Shown here one piece after another: positions 16,254-25,046 of a stretch of 32,581 bases of DNA (position 1 is its first letter; each line of letters opens with the position of its first letter). A program made the translations under genes and the position numbers. Below the pieces are notes generated by a model. That model did no database searches. It was not told where the DNA came from and saw nothing but the letters and a program-made list of their open reading frames with translations. The DNA comes from Candidatus Zhuqueibacterota bacterium. GTDB taxonomy: Bacteria; Zhuqueibacterota; Zhuqueibacteria; Residuimicrobiales; Residuimicrobiaceae. The stretch is from contig CAUJEL010000198.1 in the NCBI GenBank assembly GCA_963169875.1, positions 1 to 32,581 of the forward strand, in the 5' to 3' direction.

Positions 16254-17558
16254 ATGTTGAGCGATAAACACGGGCGGATGGGAAGCATGCTCTGGCTGCT
16301 TGTTGGCATCTGGGCCTCCATGGGCATGGCGCAAATGGAATTCGCTGAGCAGGAGGAGCAGCAGGGTCCTGATTTTCATATGGACCTGGTGAGCACCGCT
16401 CTGGAGCCCCGCAGCAGCGCATGCCGTCTCAACCTCTACCTGGAAATCGTCAATGATGACTTGCAGTTTGTCAAAACCGGACAGGATTTTTTGGCCAGTT
16501 TCGAGACAACGGTGATTATCTATGATAAGGATGATGAACAGGTTGAAGGGACGATCTGGAAGGAAAAAATAGATGCGGCTAACTATGATGCGACCAACAA
16601 GCGCAACTATTATCATATGACGAATCGTTCTTTTTTGCTCGACCCGGGAAAATATAAATTGACGGTCATCGTGCAGGATCTGGAAAGCAAAAAAAGCAGC
16701 GAGCAGAAACGGGAATTTGAGGTGCCCGCCTATGCCGAAACACCGCTGAGCATGAGTGATCTCATCCTGATCAGTGAAATTGAGTTCGATGCCAATAACG
16801 TGCGCTCCATCCGGCCTCAGGTGAGCGATGCCAGAAAAGGGATTGTCGATTCAACGCTGGTCTATTTTGAACTCTATCAACTTGATTCAACGGCAACGGC
16901 CAGGACCGATTATGAGCTCTACGCCGTCAATGCCAAAAAGAAAATCAAACGCTCCTTTTCCTACCCGGTAGCGGGGTGGCGCAATCCGGTCTTTTTTTCA
17001 CTGCATGCCGACAGCCTGCCCCATGATCTTTACCGTTTAAAGATCACAACCACAGTCAACGGCAGGAAGGTGGTGAAGGAGAAAGCGTTTTATATCCGCT
17101 GGAGTGCCCTGCCGACAACGGCGAGCGATTTGAATTCGGCGATCGAGCAAGCCCGTTACATCGCCACCAAGGATGAATGGAAACTGCTGAAAAAGGCCAA
17201 AGGCGAAACGCGGCTGCCGGCCTTTCTTTCATTCTGGCGCCGTCATGATCCAACGCCCGGTACCGAAGCCAATGAATCGATGGATGCCTATTATTCACGC
17301 GTCGAATATGCAAACCGGTATTTTTCGGTGATGCAGCGTCAGGGATGGCAGACCGATATGGGGATAATTTATATAATTCTTGGTCCACCCGACGATGTGG
17401 AACGGAATTCCTATCCGCGCTATTCTAAACCCTATGAGATTTGGAGTTATTACCGTTACAGCCGGGAATTCCTCTTCTTTGATTTTACGGGATTTGGAGA
17501 TTACCGGCTGGAGACGCCCATGTCGATTTATGAATTTCAGCGTTTGCTCACCAATTAG
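16254..17558 (+). CDS. GWxTD domain-containing envelope protein
   Basis: The product has about 434 residues. ATG 16254 has AAAGGA seven bases upstream and starts a plausible signal peptide (MLSDKHGRMGSMLWLLVGIWASMGMAQ); a GTG at 16218 would add a charged extension before it. The middle is beta-rich. The C-terminal domain holds the family hallmark GWQTDMGIIYIILGPPDD near residue 365, followed by YEIWSYYR and FLFFDFTGFGDYRLETP. GWxTD proteins are common in FCB candidate phyla and Acidobacteria. Their function is unknown, though they are predicted to be exported. Confidence 0.88.
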   Translation: MLSDKHGRMGSMLWLLVGIWASMGMAQMEFAEQEEQQGPDFHMDLVSTALEPRSSACRLNLYLEIVNDDLQFVKTGQDFLASFETTVIIYDKDDEQVEGTIWKEKIDAANYDATNKRNYYHMTNRSFLLDPGKYKLTVIVQDLESKKSSEQKREFEVPAYAETPLSMSDLILISEIEFDANNVRSIRPQVSDARKGIVDSTLVYFELYQLDSTATARTDYELYAVNAKKKIKRSFSYPVAGWRNPVFFSLHADSLPHDLYRLKITTTVNGRKVVKEKAFYIRWSALPTTASDLNSAIEQARYIATKDEWKLLKKAKGETRLPAFLSFWRRHDPTPGTEANESMDAYYSRVEYANRYFSVMQRQGWQTDMGIIYIILGPPDDVERNSYPRYSKPYEIWSYYRYSREFLFFDFTGFGDYRLETPMSIYEFQRLLTN

Positions 17559-17570
17559 ACAAGGATGATT

Positions 17571-18533
17571 ATGGAGATCAGAAAGCCGCTGCCGCTCAGT
17601 CCGGGTGATTTAATCGGAGTCATTTCACCGGCCAGTCCGCCCAAACCGGAAAAGGTGGAACAATATCAGAAGGGCCTGGATTACCTGCGCGCGTTGGGGT
17701 ATCAGATCCTGGAAGGGGCGCATGTCCTTGATCAGTATGGTTACCTCGCCGGCATGGATGCGGATCGGGCGGCGGACATAAATGACATGTTTCGCAATCC
17801 GCAAGTCAGGGCCATCATCTGTTCGCGCGGTGGCTATGGCACCCCCCGCATTCTCGACCGCATTGATTACGATGCCATCCGCCGGGATCCCAAGATACTG
17901 GTGGGGTACAGCGATATCACCAGTCTGCATCTGGCCATTCATGCCCAGACCGGTTTGATATCTTTCAGCGGCCCCATGGTCGCTGTTGAGATGGGCAAGG
18001 GAATTCTGCCGTTGACGGAGACCTCGTTCTGGCGGCAGCTCACCCAGACGCGGCGATTCACCATGAAAGCCAAAACAGGCGAATACGTGCCCAGGGTTTA
18101 TCATGGCGGCAGCGGCGAAGGCCGTTTGCTCGGCGGCTGTCTCTCTCTGATCAATCCGCTCATTGGCACCCCCTATATGCCAAATTTTGAAGGCGCCATT
18201 CTCGTTCTCGAAGATATCGGCGAGGACGTCTATGGCATCGACCGTTACCTGGTGCAGCTGCGGCTCGCGGGTATCCTCGATCAGATCAATGGTTTGATCC
18301 TGGGACAGTTTCTGGACATGGACAGCGGCGAGAAATCGGAACCGAGCCTGACGCTGGATCAGGTCATCCAGGAGCACACCCACAAACTCAAGATTCCGAT
18401 TTTGGGCAATTTCCCGTATGGCCATCAGGATTATAAATATACCATGCCCATCGGCTGCAAGGTTCGCCTGGATGCCGATAACGGCACCCTGGCTCTGCTG
18501 GAATCTCCCGTTGAGAAAATAGCCGTGGTCTGA
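17571..18533 (+). CDS. ldcA: Muramoyltetrapeptide LD-carboxypeptidase (peptidase S66)
   Basis: LdcA removes the terminal D-Ala from muropeptide tetrapeptides during cell-wall recycling. The S66 triad is visible: nucleophile Ser114 in GYSDIT, Glu214 in ILVLEDIGEDVYGIDR and His285 in FPYGHQDYK. GGYGTPRILDRIDYDAI is also typical. No signal peptide is evident, consistent with a cytosolic enzyme. ATG 17571 is chosen because AAGGA sits five bases upstream; the ATG at 17565 overlaps that site. It lies a few bases after the GWxTD stop. Confidence 0.93.
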   Translation: MEIRKPLPLSPGDLIGVISPASPPKPEKVEQYQKGLDYLRALGYQILEGAHVLDQYGYLAGMDADRAADINDMFRNPQVRAIICSRGGYGTPRILDRIDYDAIRRDPKILVGYSDITSLHLAIHAQTGLISFSGPMVAVEMGKGILPLTETSFWRQLTQTRRFTMKAKTGEYVPRVYHGGSGEGRLLGGCLSLINPLIGTPYMPNFEGAILVLEDIGEDVYGIDRYLVQLRLAGILDQINGLILGQFLDMDSGEKSEPSLTLDQVIQEHTHKLKIPILGNFPYGHQDYKYTMPIGCKVRLDADNGTLALLESPVEKIAVV

Positions 18534-18586
18534 AGGGACGGACCAGAGACCGGGGTTGAATCAAACGCTGTCAGGAGTTGAGTCGC

Positions 18587-19222
18587 ATGCTCTCAATCTG
18601 TGTATTTGCCTCTGGACGTGGTTCCAACTTGCAGGCTCTGTTGGATGCGATCGATGCAGACCGCGTTGACGCCAGAGTCGTTCTGGTGATCAGCAACAAA
18701 TCCGCGGCCGGCGCGATGGAGACGGCCACAGCGCGCGGTATCCCGGCCGTGCATACATCGGACACGCACTTTGCCTCGGAATCGCTTTATACCGATCACC
18801 TTCTGAAATTGCTCCAGGAACACCACTGCGATTTCATCGTGCTGGCCGGCTATTTAAAAAAAATACCCGCGGAAATTATCCAGCGTTTCAGTCAGCGCAT
18901 CATCAATATTCATCCGGCGCTGCTGCCCTCGTTTGGCGGCAAGGGATTGTACGGGCATCATGTTCATGAAGCCGTGCTCGCCTATGGGTGCAAGATATCC
19001 GGCGCCACGGTACATATGGTGGATTTGGAATATGATACCGGAGCACCCATCCTGCAAAAATGCGTGCCGGTGCTGGAGGAGGATACGCCCGGCACATTGG
19101 CGGAACGGGTGTTAAAAGTTGAACATGAAATTCTGCCCCTTGCGGTGCAGTTGTTTGCGGAGCAACGTGTGACCATAGAGGGGCATCGAGCCATCATTAC
19201 TGCAAAAGGAAACAGGCCATGA
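18587..19222 (+). CDS. purN: Phosphoribosylglycinamide formyltransferase (GART)
   Basis: PurN transfers a formyl group from 10-formyl-THF to glycinamide ribonucleotide, the third purine step. The 211-residue product shows the phosphate-binding VFASGRGSNLQAL at the N-terminus and the catalytic Asn107/His109 in NIHPALLPSFGGKGLYG with Asp150 in MVDLEYDTGAPI. CAGGAG lies nine bases before ATG 18587; a TTG at 18578 is within that leader. The stop overlaps the next gene as ATGA. Confidence 0.96.
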   Translation: MLSICVFASGRGSNLQALLDAIDADRVDARVVLVISNKSAAGAMETATARGIPAVHTSDTHFASESLYTDHLLKLLQEHHCDFIVLAGYLKKIPAEIIQRFSQRIINIHPALLPSFGGKGLYGHHVHEAVLAYGCKISGATVHMVDLEYDTGAPILQKCVPVLEEDTPGTLAERVLKVEHEILPLAVQLFAEQRVTIEGHRAIITAKGNRP

Positions 19223-19839
19223 AAAATGTCCAACGTGCCGCGATTGTCGCACTGTTTCTCTACCTGGGCGTCACTTCCTGTGGCAAGCCGGATCCCTTTC
19301 AGCTGGTCGATATCAATACCATAGATGCCACCATAGTGGTTGAATTGCCCTATGCAACGCCCCATAATTTTCTTGGCAAGGCGGTCTATGAGGACAGCCG
19401 CTGTTTTCTGAGACGCTGTGCTGCGGAGAGGCTGGCGCGGGTGCAAACGCGGCTGCGGCCACAAGGGTATGGGCTGAAAGTGTGGGATGGTTATCGCCCG
19501 CTTTCCGTGCAAAAGGCCATGTGGGCGATTTTGCCGGATGCCAACTATGTCGCTGATCCCGCGCGGGGTTCGCGCCACAACCGCGGCGCCGCGGTGGATG
19601 TCACCCTGGTGCGCAGCGATGGGGCGGAAGTGGAGATGCCGACCGCGTTTGATGATTTCTCTCCCCGGGCAGCCGCTTTTTCACAAGAGGGCACGGAGGC
19701 TGCCAAAGAACATCGCCGCATTTTGCAGCAAGCCATGACCGCCGAGGGCTTTCAGACCATCGATTCGGAATGGTGGCATTTTGATGATCCGGAGTGGAAA
19801 AAATGTGAGATTCTTGATATTTCCAGCAAAAATCTGTAA
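19219..19839 (+). CDS. D-Ala-D-Ala dipeptidase-like lipoprotein (VanX/DdpX, peptidase M15D)
   Basis: This 206-residue protein has a lipobox ending VTSC with Cys21, so it is probably anchored in the envelope. Zinc ligands and catalytic residues of the VanX family are intact: Arg93 in DGYRP, His120 and Asp127 in SRHNRGAAVDVTL, and Glu184/His187 in SEWWHFDD. VanX-family enzymes hydrolyse D-Ala-D-Ala. Here there is no vanH or vanA ligase, so a role in D-Ala dipeptide scavenging or wall turnover is more likely than glycopeptide resistance. The start overlaps the purN stop by 4 bp. Confidence 0.9.
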   Translation: MKNVQRAAIVALFLYLGVTSCGKPDPFQLVDINTIDATIVVELPYATPHNFLGKAVYEDSRCFLRRCAAERLARVQTRLRPQGYGLKVWDGYRPLSVQKAMWAILPDANYVADPARGSRHNRGAAVDVTLVRSDGAEVEMPTAFDDFSPRAAAFSQEGTEAAKEHRRILQQAMTAEGFQTIDSEWWHFDDPEWKKCEILDISSKNL

Positions 19840-19852
19840 AAAAAGCAGGGTT

Positions 19853-19864
19853 ATTTGCGCAAAT
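19853..19864. promoter_or_regulatory. 12-bp perfect palindrome just upstream of the purH promoter
   Basis: ATTTGCGCAAAT is a perfect dyad ending three bases before the -35 element at 19868. Its position would suit an operator or activator site for purH, but no regulator is identified. It does not match the PurR or PurBox sequences I know. Confidence 0.35.
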
Positions 19865-19867
19865 TCT

Positions 19868-19895
19868 TTGATTTTTAATATTTTTTTGGTATAAT
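19868..19895 (+). promoter_or_regulatory. Probable purH promoter
   Basis: TTGATT (19868-19873) and a perfect TATAAT (19890-19895) are separated by 16 nt in an AT-rich gap after the VanX-like gene. Transcription would start near 19902, giving a leader of about 90 nt before purH. The leader contains a small hairpin (TTCCG-CAAAA-CGGAA) near 19926-19940. Confidence 0.6.
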
Positions 19896-19993
19896 AAAAT
19901 TCATGTCTCACCGGCAACGCTCGCTTTCCGCAAAACGGAAGCGCATTTACTACTTCAGTACAGCAACGCACGAGCATCTTGAAGGGTGATTAC

Positions 19994-21550
19994 GTGTTGG
20001 ATAAAATAAAGATTTCCCGGGCGCTGCTCAGCGTCTATGACAAGACCGGTCTGCTGGATTTTGCGCGCGAGCTGCACAACCGGCAAATCGAAATCATCTC
20101 CACCGGAGGAACCGCGCAATTTCTCCAGGAAAACGGCATTCCGGTTATCCCGGTTGCGGATATCACCCACTTTCCCGAGATTCTCGGCGGCCGCGTCAAA
20201 ACGCTGCATCCGCATATCCACGGTGCCATACTGGCCAGGCGCGAGGATGAGGCGCAGATGCAGCAGTTGGCCGGCCTGAATATCACGCCCATTGATCTGG
20301 TCGCCGTCAACCTGTACCCGTTTGAGAAAACGGTGGCCCAGAGCGGATGCACGCTTGCCGGCGCATTGGAAAATATCGATATTGGGGGCCCCTGCATGAT
20401 TCGCGCAGCCGCCAAGAATTTCCCCGGGGTGGCTGTGCTCACATCGCCGCTGCAATATGGCGAGCTCTTGCAGGAATTGTCTTCCCACGACGGATGCACC
20501 ACACGAAGCAGCCGTGGACGCTGGGCGCGCATGGCTTTCCAGCTCACCAGCCGCTACGATCAGGCCATTCAGTCCTATTTGAGCGAGGAGAAACCGGCGG
20601 ACGCATTTCCGGAGACGGTCTCCATTCACCTCAGCAAGGTGCAGGACCTGCGCTATGGTGAGAATCCGCACCAGAGCGCTGCTTTTTACGCCGAAGTGGG
20701 CGGAATGCCATTTGGTCAACAAATCCATGGCAAAGAACTTTCCTATAACAATATTCTCGATATACACAGCGCCTGCGGATTGGCGTCTGAATTCAGCGAA
20801 CCAGCGTGCGTCATTGTCAAGCATAACAATCCCTGCGGTGTGGCCATTGGTGATGATCCGGCCCAGGCTTATGAGAAGGCCCTGGCCACGGATACGGCCT
20901 CCGCGTTCGGCGGCATTGTCGCCTTGAACCGGCCTTTTACGCAGGAAGCGCTCGCGCACCGGTTGGGGGAAAATTTTCTTGAAGTGATCATTGCCCCCGA
21001 TTTTTCCGAGGGGGTTTTGGCTGTTTTGCGCGGCAAAAAAAATGTGCGACTGATCCGCTGGCCCCATTTTCAGATCATCCCCAAAACGCTGGATGTGCGT
21101 AAAGTGAGCGGCGGTTTTTTGCTCCAGACCGTGGACGTTGAACCGGGTGAGGCCGTGACCTATCGCACGGTCAGCAAGCGCAAACTGAGCCCCGAAGAAG
21201 AGAAGGGCGTCCAATTCGCCTGGAAAATCGCCAAATGGGTCAAGAGCAATGCCATTATTTTCACGGCTGTAGACCGGACGCTCGGCATTGGCGCCGGCCA
21301 GATGTCGCGCGTCGATTCGTCGCGCATGGCGGCCATGAAAGCAAAGAACGCCGGTCTGGATCTGACCGGATCGGTGGCTGCTTCGGATGCTTTTTTCCCC
21401 TTCCGCGATGGATTGGATGTGCTGGCGGAGTCCGGCGCGACCGCGGTGATTGAGCCCGGCGGATCGGTACGGGATGAAGAGGTCATTGCCGCCGCGGATG
21501 AGCACGGCATCGGCCTGGTCTTCACCGGCGTGCGTCATTTCAGACATTGA
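19994..21550 (+). CDS. purH: Bifunctional AICAR formyltransferase / IMP cyclohydrolase
   Basis: PurH completes purine synthesis: formyl transfer to AICAR, then ring closure to IMP. The N-terminal cyclohydrolase (MGS-like) domain shows [20 protein letters not shown] and [16 protein letters not shown]. The transformylase domain shows [43 protein letters not shown] and the C-terminal [18 protein letters not shown]...GVRHFRH. GTG 19994 is favoured because AAGGGTG ends five bases upstream; TTG 19997 and the more upstream TTG 19979 are alternatives. The length is normal. Confidence 0.96.
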   Translation: MLDKIKISRALLSVYDKTGLLDFARELHNRQIEIISTGGTAQFLQENGIPVIPVADITHFPEILGGRVKTLHPHIHGAILARREDEAQMQQLAGLNITPIDLVAVNLYPFEKTVAQSGCTLAGALENIDIGGPCMIRAAAKNFPGVAVLTSPLQYGELLQELSSHDGCTTRSSRGRWARMAFQLTSRYDQAIQSYLSEEKPADAFPETVSIHLSKVQDLRYGENPHQSAAFYAEVGGMPFGQQIHGKELSYNNILDIHSACGLASEFSEPACVIVKHNNPCGVAIGDDPAQAYEKALATDTASAFGGIVALNRPFTQEALAHRLGENFLEVIIAPDFSEGVLAVLRGKKNVRLIRWPHFQIIPKTLDVRKVSGGFLLQTVDVEPGEAVTYRTVSKRKLSPEEEKGVQFAWKIAKWVKSNAIIFTAVDRTLGIGAGQMSRVDSSRMAAMKAKNAGLDLTGSVAASDAFFPFRDGLDVLAESGATAVIEPGGSVRDEEVIAAADEHGIGLVFTGVRHFRH

Positions 21551-21618
21551 TATGAGACAGATTTTAGCAGGAATAAATCTAATACTATCCACCACTCTTA
21601 GGTAAAGGTTAAAACTCC

Positions 21619-22650
21619 ATGAGCTTTAGTTTCGGTTCTTTTTTTGCCAATGACCTCGCGATCGATCTCGGGACAGCAAACACGCTGGTTTATGTGCGCG
21701 GCAAGGACGTGGTTCTCGATGAGCCTTCTGTGGTCGCCATACGTAAAAGCACGCAAGAAATTGTCGCCTTTGGCGATCAGGCGCGCGAAATGGTCGGCCG
21801 TACGCCCGGCGAGATCATCACCATCCGGCCTCTGAAAGACGGCGTGATCGCCGATTTCGAGCTGGCCGAGCAGATGATCCGGCATTTCATCCGCAAAGCC
21901 ATGCCGACACGGATTCCCCGCCCCCGTATCGCCATCTGTGTGCCCACGGGCATAACGGAGGTCGAAAAGCGGGCGGTTCGCGATTCCGCTGAACATGCCG
22001 GCGCGCGGGAAGTGTACCTCATTGAAGAACCCATGGCCGCGGCCATTGGTCTGGGCTTGCCCATTGATCAGCCCGTGGGCAACATGGTCATCGATATCGG
22101 CGGCGGGACCTGCGAAATCGCGGTCATCGCCATGTACGGCATCGTCAATTCAGTTTCCATCCGCATCGGCGGCGACGAAATGAACGAAGCCATCATCCAG
22201 TACTTTAAGAAATCGTTCAACCTGCTCATCGGAGAGATCACCGCGGAGGAGATCAAATGCGATCTGGGGTCTGCGGCGCCTTACGATGCCAAGGGCTCCC
22301 TCACGGTTAAAGGCCGGGATCTGGTGGCCGGCATACCAAAGACCGTCACCATCAGCACAAAACAGGTGCAGGAAGCGCTCTCGGACACGGTCAACCAGAT
22401 TGTGGATTCCGTGAAAATGTGTCTCGAACAGACACCCCCCGAGCTGTCCGCGGATATCCTCGATCGCGGCATTCTCATGAGTGGTGGCGGCTCCATGTTG
22501 CGCGGACTGGACGAACGGTTGCGACGCGAAACCAACCTGCCGGTCATACTGGCGGAAGAACCTCTTCTCGCGGTGGTGCGCGGAACCGGCAAGGTGTTGG
22601 AGGATTTAAACCGCTACCGCAAAGTGCTGACCCACATCAAGCGGTACTGA
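21619..22650 (+). CDS. mreB: Rod shape-determining protein MreB
   Basis: MreB is the bacterial actin homologue that organises lateral wall synthesis. The 343-residue product carries the actin-fold motifs AIDLGTANTLVYVRG (phosphate 1), VIDIGGGTCEIAVIA (phosphate 2) and the C-terminal ILMSGGGSMLRGLDERL (adenosine motif). An AAAGG ribosome-binding site lies about 10 nt before the ATG. The usual mreC, mreD and rodA partners do not follow; a class A penicillin-binding protein does, which fits its wall-synthesis role. Confidence 0.97.
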   Translation: MSFSFGSFFANDLAIDLGTANTLVYVRGKDVVLDEPSVVAIRKSTQEIVAFGDQAREMVGRTPGEIITIRPLKDGVIADFELAEQMIRHFIRKAMPTRIPRPRIAICVPTGITEVEKRAVRDSAEHAGAREVYLIEEPMAAAIGLGLPIDQPVGNMVIDIGGGTCEIAVIAMYGIVNSVSIRIGGDEMNEAIIQYFKKSFNLLIGEITAEEIKCDLGSAAPYDAKGSLTVKGRDLVAGIPKTVTISTKQVQEALSDTVNQIVDSVKMCLEQTPPELSADILDRGILMSGGGSMLRGLDERLRRETNLPVILAEEPLLAVVRGTGKVLEDLNRYRKVLTHIKRY

Positions 22651-22661
22651 TGCAAGTTGCA

Positions 22662-22679
22662 AACGCCCTGCGGGGCGTT
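22662..22679 (+). terminator. Hairpin between mreB and the penicillin-binding protein gene
   Basis: A 7-bp stem AACGCCC/GGGCGTT with a TGCG loop starts 11 bp after the mreB stop. It is followed by CTTATTAT instead of a clean T-tract, so it may act as a weak terminator, attenuator or mRNA stabiliser between two genes that otherwise appear co-transcribed. Confidence 0.5.
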
Positions 22680-22704
22680 CTTATTATGGGGACGATGGCA
22701 GATC

Positions 22705-24885
22705 ATGACGATCAAACGAATAGTCAAAAATATCAACGTGTCAAATAACCATGGAACGGCTGCTCCCGGAAAACCGAAACTGCGTTATTGGCCCTACCTG
22801 CTCATCCTGGCGGGGCTGATCCTGTGTTGGCTGATCTATCTGGGATTTGGTCTCCCTTCCCTGGATCAGCTTGAAAATTACAATCCCGAGCTTGCCACCA
22901 AGGTCTATTCCAGCGATGGGGCGCTCATCAAGGAATTTTTTACGGAGAGGCGGTTCTATACCCCATTGCCGCAAATCCCGGATGTGATGGTGAGATCGGT
23001 CCTGGCCACAGAAGATCACCGTTTTTTTGACCACTGGGGCATTCGTCCACTTCGTTTTATGCGCGCCATTCTTTTTGATGTCCTCACCCTGAGCCGGCAA
23101 CAGGGCGCCAGCACCCTGACGCAGCAGTTGGCCCGGCGTTTATATCTCTCTCCGGAAAAGACCCCTTCGCGTAAAATCCGCGAATGGATGACCGCCATAC
23201 AGATCGAGCGCACCTACACGAAACCGGAAATTCTCGAGATGTATCTCAACCATATGTCTTTTGCCCACGGCACTTATGGCGTCGAAGCGGCCGCACAATT
23301 TCTTTTCGGGAAAAAGAGTTCAGAGCTGACATTGCCGGAGTGTGCGTTGATGACTGCCAGTCTGCAGCGGCCGGCGTATTTCAATCCCTTTCGCTATCCG
23401 GATCGGGTCTTGAAGAGGCGTAATCTCGTTCTGCGCCGCATGCTCATAGAGAAGGAGATCACACAGGCTCAGTACGAGGAAGCGGTGGCGAGCGCGCTTG
23501 GCTTGCGTTCGAAAGACAATTCCGAGCTACAGGGTGTGGCCCCCTATTTTACCGAGTGGTTGCGGCAAAATCTGCAAAAGGATTTTGGTTGGGATTTGTA
23601 CAAGGGCGGCATGAATATATATACAACCCTTGATTCGCGGGTGCAGGCGTGTGCAGAACGCGCCGTCGCAACCTATCTGCCCAAAGCGCAGGAAATTTCC
23701 AATCGCTATCTCCGCAGCAGGGAATATGTCGAAAAATTATTGACCCCCGAGCAGCTGGCTGAAAACACGGTAGAGCGCTGGATTACCAAAAAAGCCTTCA
23801 TCGATTCGCTGCTTGCGGAGAAATATGCGGTTCAGGTGGCCCTGGTGGCGCTGGATCCGCGCAACGGCCATATCCTGGCAATGGCAGGCGGGCGGGATTT
23901 TGAGGAGAGCAAGTACAATCGCGCTGTTCAGGCCGTTCGTCAGCCCGGGTCTGTGTTCAAGCCCATCGTCTATACTGCGGCTATTGACAACGGGTATTCG
24001 CCTTGCTATGAAAAATTAAATCAACCGATTGTGGTGCAGCAAGTCGATGGCACACGGTGGGCGCCGCAGAATTTTGATGAATCCATCGGCGGGAAAGTCA
24101 CCCTGCGCGAGGCCTTGCGCCGCTCGTTGAATCTGGTCACCGCCCGGCTGGTGCAGGAGGATATTCCGCCGCAGCAAGTGGTGCAATATGCCCGCCATCT
24201 GGGCATCACCACTCATCTGGATGCCGTGGATGCATTGGCGCTGGGCTCTTGTGGCGTCATCCCGCTGGAAATGACGGCTGCGTTTGGCGCGTTTGCCAAT
24301 CACGGCGTGCTGGTACAACCCTTCGGCGTCACGCGCGTGGAAGACAAATATGGCAACCTCATGCAACAGAACATTCCGCAGAGCAAAGGCGTGCTGCGGG
24401 AGGAGACGGCTTTTATCATGGCCGACATGTTGAAGACGGTGGCCATGCATGGCACGGGCTACGCCGCGGTATCGCAATTTGGCTTCACGCGTCCCGCAGG
24501 CGGCAAGACGGGCACCACCAACGATTACACCGACGCCTGGTACATCACATTCACACCGCAGATGGTGGTCGGTGTCTGGGTTGGTCACGATGATCCGGCC
24601 ATCGCCCTCGGGGAGCGGCAGACCGGCGCGCAAGCGGCCTTGCCGATCACCGTTACAACCATTAAATGTGCCCACGACACGCTGGATCTTCCGCTCGAGG
24701 ATTTTGAACAACCACCAGGCGTCGTGCGCCTGGCCATCTGTAATGAGAGCAAATTGCTTGCCAATGCGGCCTGTCCCGAAGTGGTGGAGGAGTTTTTTGA
24801 TGTGCGTTATCAACCCAAGGAGCAGTGCACGCTGCACACCGGAACCCGCAATCGCGGCAAGGACAAGAGAAGAACGCGCTATTAG
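22705..24885 (+). CDS. Class A penicillin-binding protein (PBP1A-type transglycosylase/transpeptidase)
   Basis: This bifunctional peptidoglycan synthase has about 726 residues, with one N-terminal transmembrane helix near residue 35. The GT51 domain has catalytic Glu103 in ATEDHRFFDHWG and GASTLTQQLARRLYL. The transpeptidase domain has SxxK Ser416/Lys419 (PGSVFKP), SxN at 474-476 (SLN) and KTG at 601-603 (GGKTGTTNDYTDAWY). A pair of C-terminal cysteines occurs about residues 725-790 bp before the end of the gene. The frame is open from TTG 22657, but that region includes the preceding hairpin. ATG 22705 gives a typical cytoplasmic tail. MreB lies immediately upstream. Confidence 0.93.
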   Translation: MTIKRIVKNINVSNNHGTAAPGKPKLRYWPYLLILAGLILCWLIYLGFGLPSLDQLENYNPELATKVYSSDGALIKEFFTERRFYTPLPQIPDVMVRSVLATEDHRFFDHWGIRPLRFMRAILFDVLTLSRQQGASTLTQQLARRLYLSPEKTPSRKIREWMTAIQIERTYTKPEILEMYLNHMSFAHGTYGVEAAAQFLFGKKSSELTLPECALMTASLQRPAYFNPFRYPDRVLKRRNLVLRRMLIEKEITQAQYEEAVASALGLRSKDNSELQGVAPYFTEWLRQNLQKDFGWDLYKGGMNIYTTLDSRVQACAERAVATYLPKAQEISNRYLRSREYVEKLLTPEQLAENTVERWITKKAFIDSLLAEKYAVQVALVALDPRNGHILAMAGGRDFEESKYNRAVQAVRQPGSVFKPIVYTAAIDNGYSPCYEKLNQPIVVQQVDGTRWAPQNFDESIGGKVTLREALRRSLNLVTARLVQEDIPPQQVVQYARHLGITTHLDAVDALALGSCGVIPLEMTAAFGAFANHGVLVQPFGVTRVEDKYGNLMQQNIPQSKGVLREETAFIMADMLKTVAMHGTGYAAVSQFGFTRPAGGKTGTTNDYTDAWYITFTPQMVVGVWVGHDDPAIALGERQTGAQAALPITVTTIKCAHDTLDLPLEDFEQPPGVVRLAICNESKLLANAACPEVVEEFFDVRYQPKEQCTLHTGTRNRGKDKRRTRY

Positions 24886-24906
24886 CCGCGTGGATTGTTT
24901 GAGTGG

Positions 24907-24940
24907 AGGCTGCGGAAGAGTCATCCGGCAGCCTTTTTTA
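24907..24940 (+). terminator. Rho-independent terminator after the PBP gene
   Basis: The stem AGGCTGC/GCAGCCT (24907-24913 with 24928-24934), with inner GGA/TCC pairing, is followed directly by a run of T. It ends the long plus-strand run and is immediately followed by a strong new promoter. Confidence 0.9.
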
Positions 24941-24947
24941 ATTTATG

Positions 24948-24976
24948 TTGACATTTCATAACAAAATGATTATAAT
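24948..24976 (+). promoter_or_regulatory. Perfect-consensus sigma70 promoter of the envelope unit
   Basis: TTGACA (24948-24953) and TATAAT (24971-24976) are separated by exactly 17 nt, the textbook consensus. Transcription would begin near 24983 and leave a leader of about 64 nt before the lipoprotein ATG at 25047. It is the strongest promoter seen in this window. Confidence 0.85.
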
Positions 24977-24988
24977 TTAAGTAAATAG

Positions 24989-25037
24989 CGCATCCGCTCT
25001 TGAGCGGCAGGACAACAGTCGCCTGTTATCGAATGCG
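24989..25037 (+). ncRNA. Putative structured 5' leader (three-way junction) of the envelope unit
   Basis: The leader can fold into three contiguous helices: an outer stem CGCAT (24989-24993) with ATGCG (25033-25037); hairpin CCGCTC-TT-GAGCGG (24994-25007); and hairpin CAGG...CCTG (25008-25025). The arms abut with no spacers on the 5' side. The outer 3' strand touches the GGAG ribosome-binding site at 25037-25040, so folding could affect translation. It matches no riboswitch I recognise, and no covariation evidence is available. Confidence 0.4.
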
Positions 25038-25046
25038 GAGTTTTTC

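Noticed and set aside
19219-19839. VanX-like gene as a vancomycin resistance cluster
   Set aside because: There is no vanH or vanA/B ligase or vanRS pair nearby, and the protein carries a lipoprotein signal unlike cytosolic VanX.
19955-21595. Minus-strand open frame of 546 codons
   Set aside because: It lies antisense over the whole of purH, which is unmistakable. The translation shows no family features, and the long frame is a by-product of GC-rich codon use.
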